Assembly: GCA_002418205.1 (NCBI GenBank)
Contig: DIDP01000060.1
Location: 1-56,950, forward strand
Source of the DNA: Anaerolineales bacterium UBA5797
GTDB taxonomy: Bacteria > Chloroflexota > Anaerolineae > Anaerolineales > Villigracilaceae
Length of the DNA stretch: 56,950 nucleotides
Direction: 5' to 3'
Below the pieces are notes generated by a model. The model had not been told where the DNA came from. It ran no database searches and saw nothing but the letters and a program-made list of their open reading frames with translations. Position numbers and translations under genes: made by a program. Within the stretch, counting starts at the first letter, position 1; the number at the start of each line of letters is the position of its first letter. This document shows positions 49,138 through 56,950 of the stretch, piece after piece.

Positions 49138-49170
49138 TTGGTTGCACAATGCAACCAAGCGTGCTAAAAT
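49138..49170 (+). promoter_or_regulatory. Promoter with overlapping palindromic operator for vapBC-type genes
   Basis: Candidate -35 TTGCAC (49142-49147) and -10 TAAAAT (49165-49170) are 17 nt apart. A perfect 9-nt inverted repeat TTGGTTGCA / TGCAACCAA (49138-49146 and 49150-49158, 3-nt loop) overlaps the -35. Ribbon-helix-helix antitoxins usually repress their own operon by binding such repeats. The start codon is 22 nt after the -10. Confidence 0.6.
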
Positions 49171-49191
49171 TCATCCGAAAAGGAAAGCAAA

Positions 49192-49434
49192 ATGAACACC
49201 CTTCACGTTCGTAGTGTGCCTGACAGTTTATACAAGCGTATTCGCTCACTCGCAAACATCAAAAACCGCTCCCTAAGCGCCCAGGTTATCACCTTGTTGG
49301 AGCAAGCAGTGGATGCGGAGGAACGCCGTGTGGAGCAGAAAAAAGTCCTAAACTCCATCCAGCGCAGACGTTTCAAGGCTCCTAAAGACACACCCGATTC
49401 TTTGGAACTTCTGCGTGAGGATCGTGGACGATGA
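49192..49434 (+). CDS. Ribbon-helix-helix antitoxin (VapB/FitA-like)
   Basis: 80 residues. The N-terminus NTLHVRSVPDSLYKRIRSLA forms the beta strand and first helix of a ribbon-helix-helix fold, and KNRSLSAQVITLLEQAV forms the second helix. The basic C-terminal tail (QRRRFKAPKDTPDSLELLRE) would block the partner toxin. An AAAGGA box precedes the ATG. It overlaps the toxin gene by 4 nt (ATGA). Probably autoregulates from the operator just upstream. Confidence 0.85.
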   Translation: MNTLHVRSVPDSLYKRIRSLANIKNRSLSAQVITLLEQAVDAEERRVEQKKVLNSIQRRRFKAPKDTPDSLELLREDRGR

Positions 49435-49865
49435 CCGAGGTCGTTTTGCAGTGCGTCTTGGATGCCAGCGTGGGAATCAAATTATTCGTCGAAGAGGAGT
49501 TTTCAGATAAAGTTCAGCGGCTGTTTGCCAGACTTGCCGAACACCCGCAGACAGAAATCCATGTGCCCGGCTTGTTCTACATCGAATGTGCGAACATCCT
49601 GTTGAAGTACACGCGCCGCTTTGACCGCCCGTTGGAAGACTCACTCGCAGACGTCAGGGATTTGACCAGCCTCGATCTGAAAGTCACATCGACCAGTGAA
49701 TTAATCGAAGATGCCTTGCAACTGGCAAAGGAGAAGAACCTGACCGCCTACGATGCCTGTTACGCTGTGCTCGCGCAAAAACTGGGATTGCCCCTCATCA
49801 CCGCAGACGCTCTGATGGCAAATGCCATTGACTGGGCGATCTGGATCGGGGATTTTGAGATTTAA
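49431..49865 (+). CDS. PIN-domain toxin (VapC-like)
   Basis: 144 residues with the PIN-domain acidic residues: Asp in VLDASVGIKLF near residue 10, Glu in FYIECANILLKY near residue 52, Asp in TAYDACYAVLAQKL near residue 102, and a last Asp in LITADALM. VapC enzymes are Mg-dependent RNases that cleave tRNA or rRNA and are blocked by their antitoxin. A strong terminator follows at 49878. Confidence 0.88.
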   Translation: MTEVVLQCVLDASVGIKLFVEEEFSDKVQRLFARLAEHPQTEIHVPGLFYIECANILLKYTRRFDRPLEDSLADVRDLTSLDLKVTSTSELIEDALQLAKEKNLTAYDACYAVLAQKLGLPLITADALMANAIDWAIWIGDFEI

Positions 49866-49877
49866 TCTAAAGAGCAG

Positions 49878-49909
49878 CCTCCGAGTTCTTCGAGAACTCG
49901 GAGGTCTTT
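49878..49909 (+). terminator. Intrinsic terminator of vapBC-type operon
   Basis: Arms CCTCCGAGTTCT (49878-49889) and AGAACTCGGAGG (49893-49904) form a perfect 12-bp stem with a 3-nt loop, followed by TCTTTGTTT. It lies 12 nt after the toxin stop codon. Confidence 0.85.
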
Positions 49910-49911
49910 GT

Positions 49912-49991
49912 TTGGAAGATACGATCATGGATTTTGTTTTTTGGGGATTTCGGATGCGCTGGTTATGAGTTTGTTGTGTGGGAGGAAGTAA
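49912..49991 (+). pseudogene. Decayed 3' end of the small membrane protein gene, copy 2
   Basis: From TTG at 49912 the frame reads LEDTIMDFV, then after a T-run length change GISDALVMSLLCGRK with stop at 49989-49991, aligning with LEDTIMDLLLGLSGALVLSLFYRRR. The first 41 nt (49913-49953) are nearly identical to 49044-49083 of copy 1 (one extra T). It lies directly after the vapBC terminator, so the toxin-antitoxin module is bracketed by direct repeats. Confidence 0.65.
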
Positions 49992-50130
49992 ATTCCTAAC
50001 TAAAGATTTGGTAAGATGCTGATAAAAGCACCAACGTGTCGCGTGGCAATTTCTCGCGCAAGTTCAATAAGGTCTCGAACTGGTAATCGAAAGGAATTAG
50101 ATTCGAGAGTAATGCGTTGTGATGAACTGC

Positions 50131-50568
50131 TTACAGAAAGAAGTGACGTTTCAAGCGTGAGTGAATAAGCCAATCTCGTGCAGATTTAACATCATTATAT
50201 TGCGAATCTGCACGAACACTGTCAATCCATCGTTGGGCATCAGGTGGAAGTTGAGCTTTTCGGGTTACATTAATATCTTGAATGTCAAGCTCATGTGGCC
50301 CCGTATGACCACAAAACGTACGGCCAAGTCCTGCGGCACACAGGTCTAAAGACGTGATAGCTGTACTCGTTGCCCATCGAGCGTGAGTGACATCTACTAT
50401 ATCTGGTCGATGTCCCGCAATTGGGATACCAGAGGTATCAAAATCTCTATCAAGACCATCAAGGTAGTAAAGACTATCAACTGTAGAAATCGCCCAAGCA
50501 AAGAGAGCACCAGCAAGCAGGATTGCTATGTCGAGTCTCGAATTGCTGTATGAAGGAGATAGCATCAA
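50131..50568 (-). CDS. Hypothetical protein, unrecognised
   Basis: 145 residues with no recognised domain. A region of likely secondary structure includes THARWATSTAITSLDLCAAG with two Cys close by (LDLCAAG and RTFCGH), then GPHELDIQD, and a C-terminal part with WIDSVRAD and ARDWLIHSRL. Codon use is more AT-rich than in neighbours. The ATG at 50568 has no clear ribosome-binding site. It stands alone in a mosaic region beside the TA module, so recent acquisition is possible. It could also be a truncated gene. Confidence 0.5.
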   Translation of the reverse strand: MMLSPSYSNSRLDIAILLAGALFAWAISTVDSLYYLDGLDRDFDTSGIPIAGHRPDIVDVTHARWATSTAITSLDLCAAGLGRTFCGHTGPHELDIQDINVTRKAQLPPDAQRWIDSVRADSQYNDVKSARDWLIHSRLKRHFFL

Positions 50569-50649
50569 ATTGCCATTTATATGGCGGCATAATGCATATT
50601 TCCTAAGTTTTGCTGGATTTGTCGCCGACTCATAATACCAACTTTTACC

Positions 50650-51675
50650 TTAGAACAACTCCCGATTCTCCTTCACCCAATGGAACAACTTCTCGATCCC
50701 CTCTTCCAGGTCGATCTTTGGTTCCCAGGCGAGTTCGCGCTGGGCTTTGCGGAAGTCGGCGTAGAACACCTTCTGGTCGCCGGGACGCCAGTCGGCGCGG
50801 TCAACCTCGATCTTCTTCCCAAGCAATTTCTCAAGGATGGGACCGAACTCCGCCCAGATCGCCATCACATTACGCGTGCCGCCGCCCATGTTGTAGATCT
50901 GTCCCTTTGCCACATCGATCTTTTCGATGGCGGCATCGTAGGCGTTCAACAAATCCTCCGCGTGCAAAACATCGCGCACCTGCTTGCCGTCGCCGTAGAT
51001 CGTGATGCGGCGTCCCGTCACCGCCGCGATGGTCATCCACGCCAGCCAGCCCTGATCTTCGATGCCGAATTGACGCGGTCCGTAAATGCAGCTTTGACGA
51101 AAGACCACAGAACGCAAGCCATAGATCCGCGCGTAATCACGCACGTATTGATCGCCCGCGCCCTTGCTCACGCCATACGGCGAATGGAAATCGAGCGGCT
51201 GGGTTTCGGGGCAGCCGTGCTCCAAATCCGCGTACAGCCAGCGGGTCGCCTCTTCGACCAGTTTCACATCCTCCATGCCGCCGTACACCTTGTTGGTCGA
51301 AGCGTAGATAAAGATCGGGTCGCGTTCCGAAGTCCGCGCGGCTTCGAGCGTGTTGAACGTGCCCAAGGCGTTCGCTTCGAAATCGTCCCTGGGGTTCGTT
51401 ACGGATGTCGTCACTGCGACCTGTCCCGCCAAATGGACGATGATGTCCACGTCTTTGGCCGCTTCCGTTATATCGTCAGCGCTTCGCACATCCCCGACGA
51501 TGAGCCTGAACGCGTCGTCCCCGAACTGACTCTTCAGCCAGTCAATGTTCCGCTGAGCGCCCGCCCGGGACAAATTGTCAAAGATGGTCACATGTTCGTT
51601 TCGCTGAATCAGCCTGTGGACGTAGTTCGAACCGATAAATCCCGCGCCCCCGGTCACAAGATAATGTCGAGTCAT
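50650..51675 (-). CDS. NAD-dependent epimerase, CDP-paratose 2-epimerase-like
   Basis: 341 residues from the ATG at 51675, with the box GAGGAG 3 nt before it; a longer frame is rejected. Extended SDR: the Gly-rich VTGGAGFIGSN near residue 6, the catalytic YGVSKG block near residue 160, and YGDGKQVRDVLHAEDLLNAY near residue 235. The segment NKVYGG and the overall sequence resemble tyvelose (CDP-paratose 2-) epimerases, which make deoxysugars for surface glycans. Substrate assignment is tentative. Confidence 0.83.
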   Translation of the reverse strand: MTRHYLVTGGAGFIGSNYVHRLIQRNEHVTIFDNLSRAGAQRNIDWLKSQFGDDAFRLIVGDVRSADDITEAAKDVDIIVHLAGQVAVTTSVTNPRDDFEANALGTFNTLEAARTSERDPIFIYASTNKVYGGMEDVKLVEEATRWLYADLEHGCPETQPLDFHSPYGVSKGAGDQYVRDYARIYGLRSVVFRQSCIYGPRQFGIEDQGWLAWMTIAAVTGRRITIYGDGKQVRDVLHAEDLLNAYDAAIEKIDVAKGQIYNMGGGTRNVMAIWAEFGPILEKLLGKKIEVDRADWRPGDQKVFYADFRKAQRELAWEPKIDLEEGIEKLFHWVKENRELF

Positions 51676-51688
51676 TTTCTCCTCTACT

Positions 51689-51760
51689 GTCATTGCGAGC
51701 CAAAGGCGAAGCAATCTGCAACTTTGATCAGGGGATTGCTTCTCGCAGGTCACAATGACG
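51689..51760. repeat. Intergenic palindrome TCATTGCGAG...GATTGCTTC...CAATGAC
   Basis: GTCATTGCGAGC (51689-51700) with CGAAGCAATC (51707-51716) pair imperfectly with GATTGCTTCTCG (51734-51745) and CACAATGAC (51751-51759). This wording is widely dispersed in intergenic DNA of many bacterial genomes. It lies directly upstream of the epimerase gene. Confidence 0.65.
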
Positions 51761-51765
51761 TGACT

Positions 51766-52440
<675 letters not shown>

Positions 52441-52446
52441 GAACTG

Positions 52447-53448
52447 CTATTCGACCTCTGTGCTCTGCCTGGCTCTCAGGTTCTTCAACTGCTCGTAGAT
52501 GCCCGAAAGCGTCTGTCCCTCGCGCGCCAGACCGATGCCGCCGATCACACCGCTGTTGATGTAGTTGTACAGGCGTCCGGTCAATGCCGCCGCGAACGAT
52601 GCAGACTCGTTGCCGGTCAACAGGACCAACGCGCCGCCGAACGCTCCCTCGAACGTGCCGACCGCGCCGGGCAGGGAGGGGATCGCGCCGCCGAACGCCG
52701 CCGCGCCCAGACCGAACATCGCCCAGGTAACCTGCGTCTCAGGGAAGAAGGCGCGGATGATGAAGTAATACGAAACGATGGCGGTCGCCCAGTTGAGCGT
52801 CATCCAGAAGATGAAGCGCAGGAAGAGCCAACCGTCGGTCAGGACGCTTAGACCGGAGAAGAAGGACTCGAGGAAACTGCCGCCCACGCGCTGCAAAACA
52901 GGCCAGCGCGCGCTGAGTTTGTGGAAAATATCCAGCGCCCATTTGTTGCTGCGCGCAAGAATGTAGAGCAGGATGAAACCCAGCAAAATGACAATACCCA
53001 CGATCACACCGATGCGTCCCGCCCCCTCGGCGCCAACCACGAATGGTATGGCGGCAAGCAGGATGATGGCGGAATATCCCAGGTCCATGGCGCGTTCGAT
53101 GACGATGGTGGGCAGGATCTCCATGAACTTCATGTCCGATTTGCGGCTGAGCAGAAAGGCGCGCCCGATCTCACCCAGGCGGAATGGCAGGAAGTTGTTC
53201 AGGATGTAGCCCTCCCCCACCGTCCAAAAGACAGCGCTGTAGGAGGGGCGGTCCCGCAGCAGCGTCCGCCAGACCTGGGCACGGATGGCGATCCAGATAA
53301 AGCCGACGACCATGGCAATGCCGAGGAAGAGATAATTTGCATTGCGGACGGCATCCACCATTTCGCCGAGGTCGACGAAATAGAGGAAGACGGCGATCAA
53401 GCCAATGCTGATGACCGCGCCGGGCAGCCAGCGTTTCCAATCTTTCAT
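52447..53448 (-). CDS. AglD/LPG-synthase-type flippase-like membrane protein
   Basis: 333 residues with about eight membrane helices, UPF0104 family. Conserved motifs are GEGYILNNFLPFRLGEIGRA near residue 75, then IPSLPGAVGTFEGAF near residue 255. The family includes the TM part of lysylphosphatidylglycerol synthases and AglD. No second enzymatic domain is present. A role in lipid or glycan-lipid transfer is inferred from the neighbouring glycan locus. Confidence 0.85.
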   Translation of the reverse strand: MKDWKRWLPGAVISIGLIAVFLYFVDLGEMVDAVRNANYLFLGIAMVVGFIWIAIRAQVWRTLLRDRPSYSAVFWTVGEGYILNNFLPFRLGEIGRAFLLSRKSDMKFMEILPTIVIERAMDLGYSAIILLAAIPFVVGAEGAGRIGVIVGIVILLGFILLYILARSNKWALDIFHKLSARWPVLQRVGGSFLESFFSGLSVLTDGWLFLRFIFWMTLNWATAIVSYYFIIRAFFPETQVTWAMFGLGAAAFGGAIPSLPGAVGTFEGAFGGALVLLTGNESASFAAALTGRLYNYINSGVIGGIGLAREGQTLSGIYEQLKNLRARQSTEVE

Positions 53449-53461
53449 AAATCCTCCGTGC

Positions 53462-53485
53462 AGGGAACGGCAGCTGCCATTCCCT
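53462..53485. repeat. Intergenic palindrome AGGGAACGGCAG/CTGCCATTCCCT
   Basis: Adjacent 12-nt arms at 53462-53473 and 53474-53485 are complementary except for one position. It lies between lepA and the flippase-like gene, with no T-run behind it on the minus strand. Confidence 0.55.
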
Positions 53486-53490
53486 ACATT

Positions 53491-55290
53491 TTATTCCTCG
53501 TCCAGTTTCAAGACCGCCATGAACGCATCCTGCGGGATCTCCACGTTGCCGACCATCTTGAGACGTTTCTTGCCCTTCTTTTGTTTCTCGAGCAGTTTCT
53601 TCTTGCGCGTGATGTCGCCGCCGTAGCATTTCGCCAGCACGTCCTTGCGCGTGGCTTTGACGTTGGCGCGCGAGATGACGCGTCCGCCCGCGGAAGCCTG
53701 GATGGCGACATCGAACAGTTGACGCGGGATCAATTCCTTCAACTTCGTGATGAGTCGCTGTCCCTTGTGGTACGCATCCTTCTTGTGGACGATTGTTGCC
53801 AGCGCATCGACCGGTTCGCCATTGACGAGGATCTCGAGCTTCTGCAATTCGTCGGGGCGGTACTCGAGGAACTGGTAATCGAGCGAGGCATACCCCTTGG
53901 TGCGCGATTTCAAATCATCGAAGAAATCAACGATGATCTCGGAGAGAGGGATCTCGAAATCGAGTTGCACACGGTGCGGCGCGGGATATTCCTGTTGCTT
54001 GAATACCCCGCGGCGTTTGGTGACCAGTTCCATGATGGGACCGTAATAATCGGTGGGTGTGATGATCTCGATGGTCATCCACGGTTCGCGGATCTCGACG
54101 ATCTTCGATTCGTCGGGCAGTTCGGCAGGCGAATCGACCGGGATGACCTCGTCATCGATCATCAGGACCTGGTATTCCACCGAAGGCGCGGTGAACAAAA
54201 CATCCAGGTCGTATTCGCGCTCGATGCGCTCCTGGATGATCTCCATATGAAAGAGACCGAGGAAACCGGCGCGGAAGCCAAAGCCCAAGGCTTGTGATGT
54301 TTCGGGTTGGTAGGTCAGTGAGGCATCGTTGAGCTGAAGTTTTTCGAGGGCTTCGCGCAGATCGGAATAATCGTCCGCTTCAACGGGATAGATACCGGCG
54401 AAGACCATCGGCTTTGGATGACGGTACCCAGGCAGAGGGTCCGAGGCGGGAGCCGACGCGCGCGTGATCGTATCTCCGACGCGGCACTCGTGCACGGTCT
54501 TGAATCCGGTGGCAATGTAACCCACTTCGCCTGAGCCCAAACTTTGAACGGGTTTCATGCCGGGGGCGAAGATGCCGATCTCCACGGGACGCATATCGGA
54601 GCGGGTGGCAAACATGCGCAGGATGTCGTTATGTTGGATCTTGCCTTCGAACACGCGGACGTAGGCAATGACGCCCTTGTAGGAATCGTAATGCGAATCG
54701 AAGATGAGGGCGCGCAGAGGCGAGTCATCCTCATCCTTGGGCGGCGGGACGCGCGTGACGATGGCTTCGAGGATCTGTTCGACGTTGAGACCTTCCTTCG
54801 CCGAGATCTGGATGACATCGAGCGGGTCGATGCCGAGCAACGAGCCGACATCCTCCGCCACTTCATCGGGTCGGGCGGAGGGCAGGTCGATCTTGTTGAT
54901 GACGGGGATGATCGTGAGGTCGGCATCGAGCGCCTGGTAGAGGTTGGCAAGGGTCTGCGCTTCGATGCCCTGTGTGGCATCCACCACAAGGACAGCGCCT
55001 TCGCAGGCCTTGAGCGCGCGCGATACTTCGTAGCCGAAGTCCACGTGACCGGGCGTGTCAATGAGGTTGATCTCATATTTGTTGCCGTCGTTGGCAGAGT
55101 AATACATGCGGACCGCGGAGGCTTTGATGGTGACACCTTTTTCGCGTTCGAGGTCCATGCTGTCGAGCACCTGCTCGGTCATCTCGCGTTCGGAGATAGC
55201 GCCGGTGAGTTGCAGCAGGCGGTCTGCCAGAGTGGATTTGCCGTGGTCCACATGGGCGATAATGCAGAAGTTACGGATATGGTCGGTCAT
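53491..55290 (-). CDS. lepA: Translation factor LepA (EF4)
   Basis: 599 residues, the usual length. GTPase domain: HVDHGKSTLADRLLQL (G1), DTPGHVDF (G3), NKIDLPSARP (G4). Domains II, III and V follow, and the LepA-specific C-terminal domain ends GKKRLKMVGNVEIPQDAF. It is a ribosome-associated GTPase that affects back-translocation or initiation. No clear Shine-Dalgarno sequence precedes the ATG at 55290. Confidence 0.96.
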   Translation of the reverse strand: MTDHIRNFCIIAHVDHGKSTLADRLLQLTGAISEREMTEQVLDSMDLEREKGVTIKASAVRMYYSANDGNKYEINLIDTPGHVDFGYEVSRALKACEGAVLVVDATQGIEAQTLANLYQALDADLTIIPVINKIDLPSARPDEVAEDVGSLLGIDPLDVIQISAKEGLNVEQILEAIVTRVPPPKDEDDSPLRALIFDSHYDSYKGVIAYVRVFEGKIQHNDILRMFATRSDMRPVEIGIFAPGMKPVQSLGSGEVGYIATGFKTVHECRVGDTITRASAPASDPLPGYRHPKPMVFAGIYPVEADDYSDLREALEKLQLNDASLTYQPETSQALGFGFRAGFLGLFHMEIIQERIEREYDLDVLFTAPSVEYQVLMIDDEVIPVDSPAELPDESKIVEIREPWMTIEIITPTDYYGPIMELVTKRRGVFKQQEYPAPHRVQLDFEIPLSEIIVDFFDDLKSRTKGYASLDYQFLEYRPDELQKLEILVNGEPVDALATIVHKKDAYHKGQRLITKLKELIPRQLFDVAIQASAGGRVISRANVKATRKDVLAKCYGGDITRKKKLLEKQKKGKKRLKMVGNVEIPQDAFMAVLKLDEE

Positions 55291-55318
55291 TTGCGGGGGG
55301 AAGTATAACCGAATTTAT

Positions 55319-55370
55319 TTCACCACAAAGGGCACGAAGGTACACAAAGATTCTCAAACGCAAAGCATGC
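55319..55370. repeat. Intergenic repeat-like wording (CACCACAAAGGGCACGAAGG)
   Basis: Upstream of lepA the DNA reads CACCACAAAGGGCACGAAGG then TACACAAAGATTCTCAAACG and CAAAGCA, with CAAAG words at near-regular spacing. It resembles the hairpin element at 40578-40650. Confidence 0.4.
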
Positions 55371-55441
55371 CAAGCGCTTTGTTTTATAGCTGCCACCAGC
55401 CGGGTTCTCCACGCAAAGAAAATTTCCGTTAAAATAAATCC

Positions 55442-55825
55442 ATGCCAACCTATGACTTTATCTGCAACAACTGCAACCAGCGTTTCGACGTGTTCCTGAC
55501 TTTCGCTGAATACGGCAAGAAAGCCGTTAAATGTGAGCACTGTGGGAGCAAAAACGTCCGCAGGCGGATGACGAAGGTACGCGTTGCCAAATCGGAGGAG
55601 AGCCGCATGGAGTCGATGGCGGATGATTTCAGCGGATTCGAAGGCCTGGAGGATGATCCCAAAGCGATGGGCAGGATGATGCGCAAAATGGGGAAGGAAA
55701 TGGGCGAAGACCTGCCGTCTGAATTCAATGAAGTGGTTGATCGACTCGAATCAGGTCAAAGTCCCGAGGAGATCGAGAAATCCATCCCCGATCTGGGAAG
55801 CGCAGATTCGGGTGATGAGGATTAA
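55442..55825 (+). CDS. FmdB-type zinc-ribbon protein
   Basis: 127 residues. A CxxC zinc-ribbon pair (CNNCNQRF at residues 8-15 and CEHCGSKN at 36-43) follows MPTYDF, the FmdB signature. The remaining 80 residues are acidic with a Met/Lys-rich helix. The family is thought to be regulatory, with unclear function. No Shine-Dalgarno box is seen; a TAAAAT hexamer only 6 nt before the ATG (55430-55435) suggests a leaderless transcript. Confidence 0.85.
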   Translation: MPTYDFICNNCNQRFDVFLTFAEYGKKAVKCEHCGSKNVRRRMTKVRVAKSEESRMESMADDFSGFEGLEDDPKAMGRMMRKMGKEMGEDLPSEFNEVVDRLESGQSPEEIEKSIPDLGSADSGDED

Positions 55826-55830
55826 CGAGT

Positions 55831-55857
55831 TGACGGTCACTTTTAAAGTGACCGTCA
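55831..55857 (+). repeat. Inverted repeat after fmdB-like gene
   Basis: TGACGGTCACTTT (55831-55843) and AAAGTGACCGTCA (55845-55857) are perfectly complementary, with a 1-nt spacer. The core GTGACCGTC is shared with the terminator at 1183-1220. It is followed about 17 nt later by a second, T-run-bearing hairpin. Confidence 0.65.
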
Positions 55858-55874
55858 CATGCTCGCTTGTTGAC

Positions 55875-55908
55875 AAAAAACCGCCCTTCTTCCGAAGGGC
55901 GGTTTTTT
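55875..55908. terminator. Bidirectional intrinsic terminator
   Basis: AAAAAACCGCCCTTC (55875-55889) and GAAGGGCGGTTTTTT (55894-55908) form a perfect hairpin with a 4-nt loop and A/T runs on both sides. It lies between convergent genes (fmdB-like on plus, membrane protein on minus). Confidence 0.92.
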
Positions 55909-55909
55909 G

Positions 55910-56581
55910 TCATCCTTCCTTTGAGACCACTTTTTCCACCTGCTTGACCGTATCCTTGATATTTCGGACACGTCCGAGCATATCGTGCCAGAAGGAACTG
56001 CCGGCGCTTGCCGCAAGCCCCGTGAGGATGATGCCTCCGATATGCCCCCATTGCGTATTCAGCATCTCCAGAACATTCGCCGAGAAAAATGAACCGAGGA
56101 TGGTAAACGTATCGATCTGCAGGGCAAATGCGAGGATGATGCCGATGACCGCCGAAAGTGTGCGCAGGAGGGTGATGCGCTGTCTCTGGCTGGCGGCATA
56201 TCTTTCGCGCAATGTCGAAAGCTTGATGGCGATCTCTTTCTTGACCGTATCCACCTGCTCTTCGAGCCCCAGCTTTTTCAACGTCTCCTCGGCGCTGGCG
56301 GCTTGCGCTTTTGCAACACGGTCCAGTTCCTCCAGATCGACCCGCGCCTTTTCAGCATAGGTCTGAATGGCAACCACTTTTGCCGCTTCGCCTGACCCTT
56401 CCGGCAGCCATTCCTGCACCGCCCTCACCACATCGTCCGGGTTGGCTTGTTTCTGCAAGCCCCTGAAAAAAGTGAACGGTTCGAGAATAGTCTCAACGCT
56501 GACCGACAACACGAGCAGGATCGCGAAATACGCGCCCAACACACCAAGAACTGCCGAGATGCTGTTGATATCGAATTGCAT
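55910..56581 (-). CDS. Membrane protein with central coiled coil, unknown function
   Basis: 223 residues. A membrane helix at about 8-30, a long charged helical region (about 60-125, with heptad-like EELDRVAKAQAASAEETLKK) and two further membrane helices at about 135-155 and 172-195. A C-terminal coiled tail follows. No enzymatic motif is visible. An oligomeric membrane scaffold is possible. It ends right at the bidirectional terminator. An upstream GGAGG-type box (GGAGGAGACCCC) supports the start. Confidence 0.7.
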   Translation of the reverse strand: MQFDINSISAVLGVLGAYFAILLVLSVSVETILEPFTFFRGLQKQANPDDVVRAVQEWLPEGSGEAAKVVAIQTYAEKARVDLEELDRVAKAQAASAEETLKKLGLEEQVDTVKKEIAIKLSTLRERYAASQRQRITLLRTLSAVIGIILAFALQIDTFTILGSFFSANVLEMLNTQWGHIGGIILTGLAASAGSSFWHDMLGRVRNIKDTVKQVEKVVSKEG

Positions 56582-56707
56582 GGGGTCTCCTCCGTGATTT
56601 GGTTATAAACAGTATAGATAATATGGGCGAGAAAAGCAAGCGGGTCGTTTCTCCCGAAGGACACAGCGAATGTGGTACGCTCCGATTGAGAAAGAAAGGA
56701 GGAACGT

Positions 56708-56950
56708 ATGGTTCCAAAAACGACCCGCACGAGGAATGATACACCTGTTTTGAGGAAGTTGTATCTGGCATTCGAATTAAGCGAGAGCGAATGGAAGCTG
56801 GGTTTCACGATCGGACTGGGACAGGCAGCGCGCTTGAGGGCGATCAAGGCACGAAGTCTGGAAGGGTTGAAGCGTGAGATCGAACAAGCCCAGGTGCGAT
56901 TTGGATTGTCGGAGGATGCAGATGTGCTGAGTTGCTACGAAGCCGGACGG
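56708..56950 (+). CDS. N-terminal part of IS110-like transposase (partial)
   Basis: The frame is open from the ATG at 56708 to the window edge (81 codons). An AAGGAGG box precedes it. The visible part has LRKLYLAFELSESEWKLGF and the ending SCYEAGR, which resembles the start of the RuvC-like DEDD domain region in some IS110-type or related transposases. The rest lies outside the window, so family assignment is tentative. Confidence 0.6.
   Translation, partial: MVPKTTRTRNDTPVLRKLYLAFELSESEWKLGFTIGLGQAARLRAIKARSLEGLKREIEQAQVRFGLSEDADVLSCYEAGR

Noticed and set aside
48959..49195. A 78-codon frame as a real small gene
   Set aside because: Its only similarity is to an internal and C-terminal part of the gene at 46927, with a frameshift in the T-run, so it is listed as a decayed copy.

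Overview
The window looks like a chromosomal segment of an uncultured Chloroflexota bacterium, most likely Anaerolineae. The evidence is indirect. It carries large membrane proteins of the DUF2298 / 'Chlor_Arch_YYY' type, known mainly from Chloroflexi and archaea, together with GT39-type glycosyltransferases, Tad-type ATPases and V4R-domain proteins. No rRNA or other marker gene was available to fix the taxonomy. Almost all genes lie on the minus strand in tightly packed, often overlapping operons. Plus-strand genes are few: the left edge, two toxin-antitoxin modules, a lipoprotein/membrane pair, an FmdB-type protein and a transposase at the right edge.

Region by region. (1) 1-1.2 kb: the end of an unrecognised gene, a stretch resembling the 5' end of a group II intron, and a small membrane protein behind a hairpin leader. 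(2) 1.2-5.4 kb: lipase-like hydrolase, two tandem V4R-domain proteins, a GNAT acetyltransferase, a TPR protein and a double-HTH regulator. (3) 5.4-11.3 kb: Tad/Cpa ATPases (TadA and a receiver-TadZ fusion) combined with a response regulator and two histidine kinases, one of which starts with two MshEN-type (c-di-GMP-binding) motifs. (4) 11.4-19.2 kb: amidohydrolase, then parB-parA-pfkB-jag-yidC-lipoprotein-yidD-rnpA-rpmH, the conserved origin-proximal cluster but without dnaA. (5) 19.4-28.1 kb: two TrkA-type RCK proteins, two tandem KimA-like potassium transporters and a 1094-residue sensor kinase.

(6) 28.1-45.6 kb: an envelope/glycan locus. It has two PlsC-type acyltransferases, cytidylate kinase, four very large GT-C/DUF2298 membrane proteins (one a 1644-residue fusion), a DUF952 protein, two methyltransferases and a GT4 glycosyltransferase; a TumE-type toxin-antitoxin pair sits inside it. 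(7) 45.8-50.6 kb: a more mosaic region with a Tiki/erythromycin-esterase-like lipoprotein, a small membrane protein, a Tat-exported alkaline-phosphatase-superfamily enzyme with a Thr nucleophile position, and a VapBC-type module bracketed by two decayed copies of the 3' end of the small membrane protein gene. (8) 50.6-56.9 kb: CDP-paratose-epimerase-like enzyme, rhomboid protease, AglD/LPG-synthase-type membrane protein, LepA, FmdB-like protein, a coiled-coil membrane protein and the start of an IS110-like transposase.

The most interesting signals are these. The paired DUF2298/GT39 giant-protein locus is candidate machinery for an unusual lipid-linked glycan. Short-period degenerate repeats recur between genes and inside hydrophilic loops of these same giant genes without breaking the reading frames. 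A sensor kinase carries an apparent c-di-GMP-binding front end within a Tad cluster. The VapBC-type cassette is flanked by gene-end duplications.
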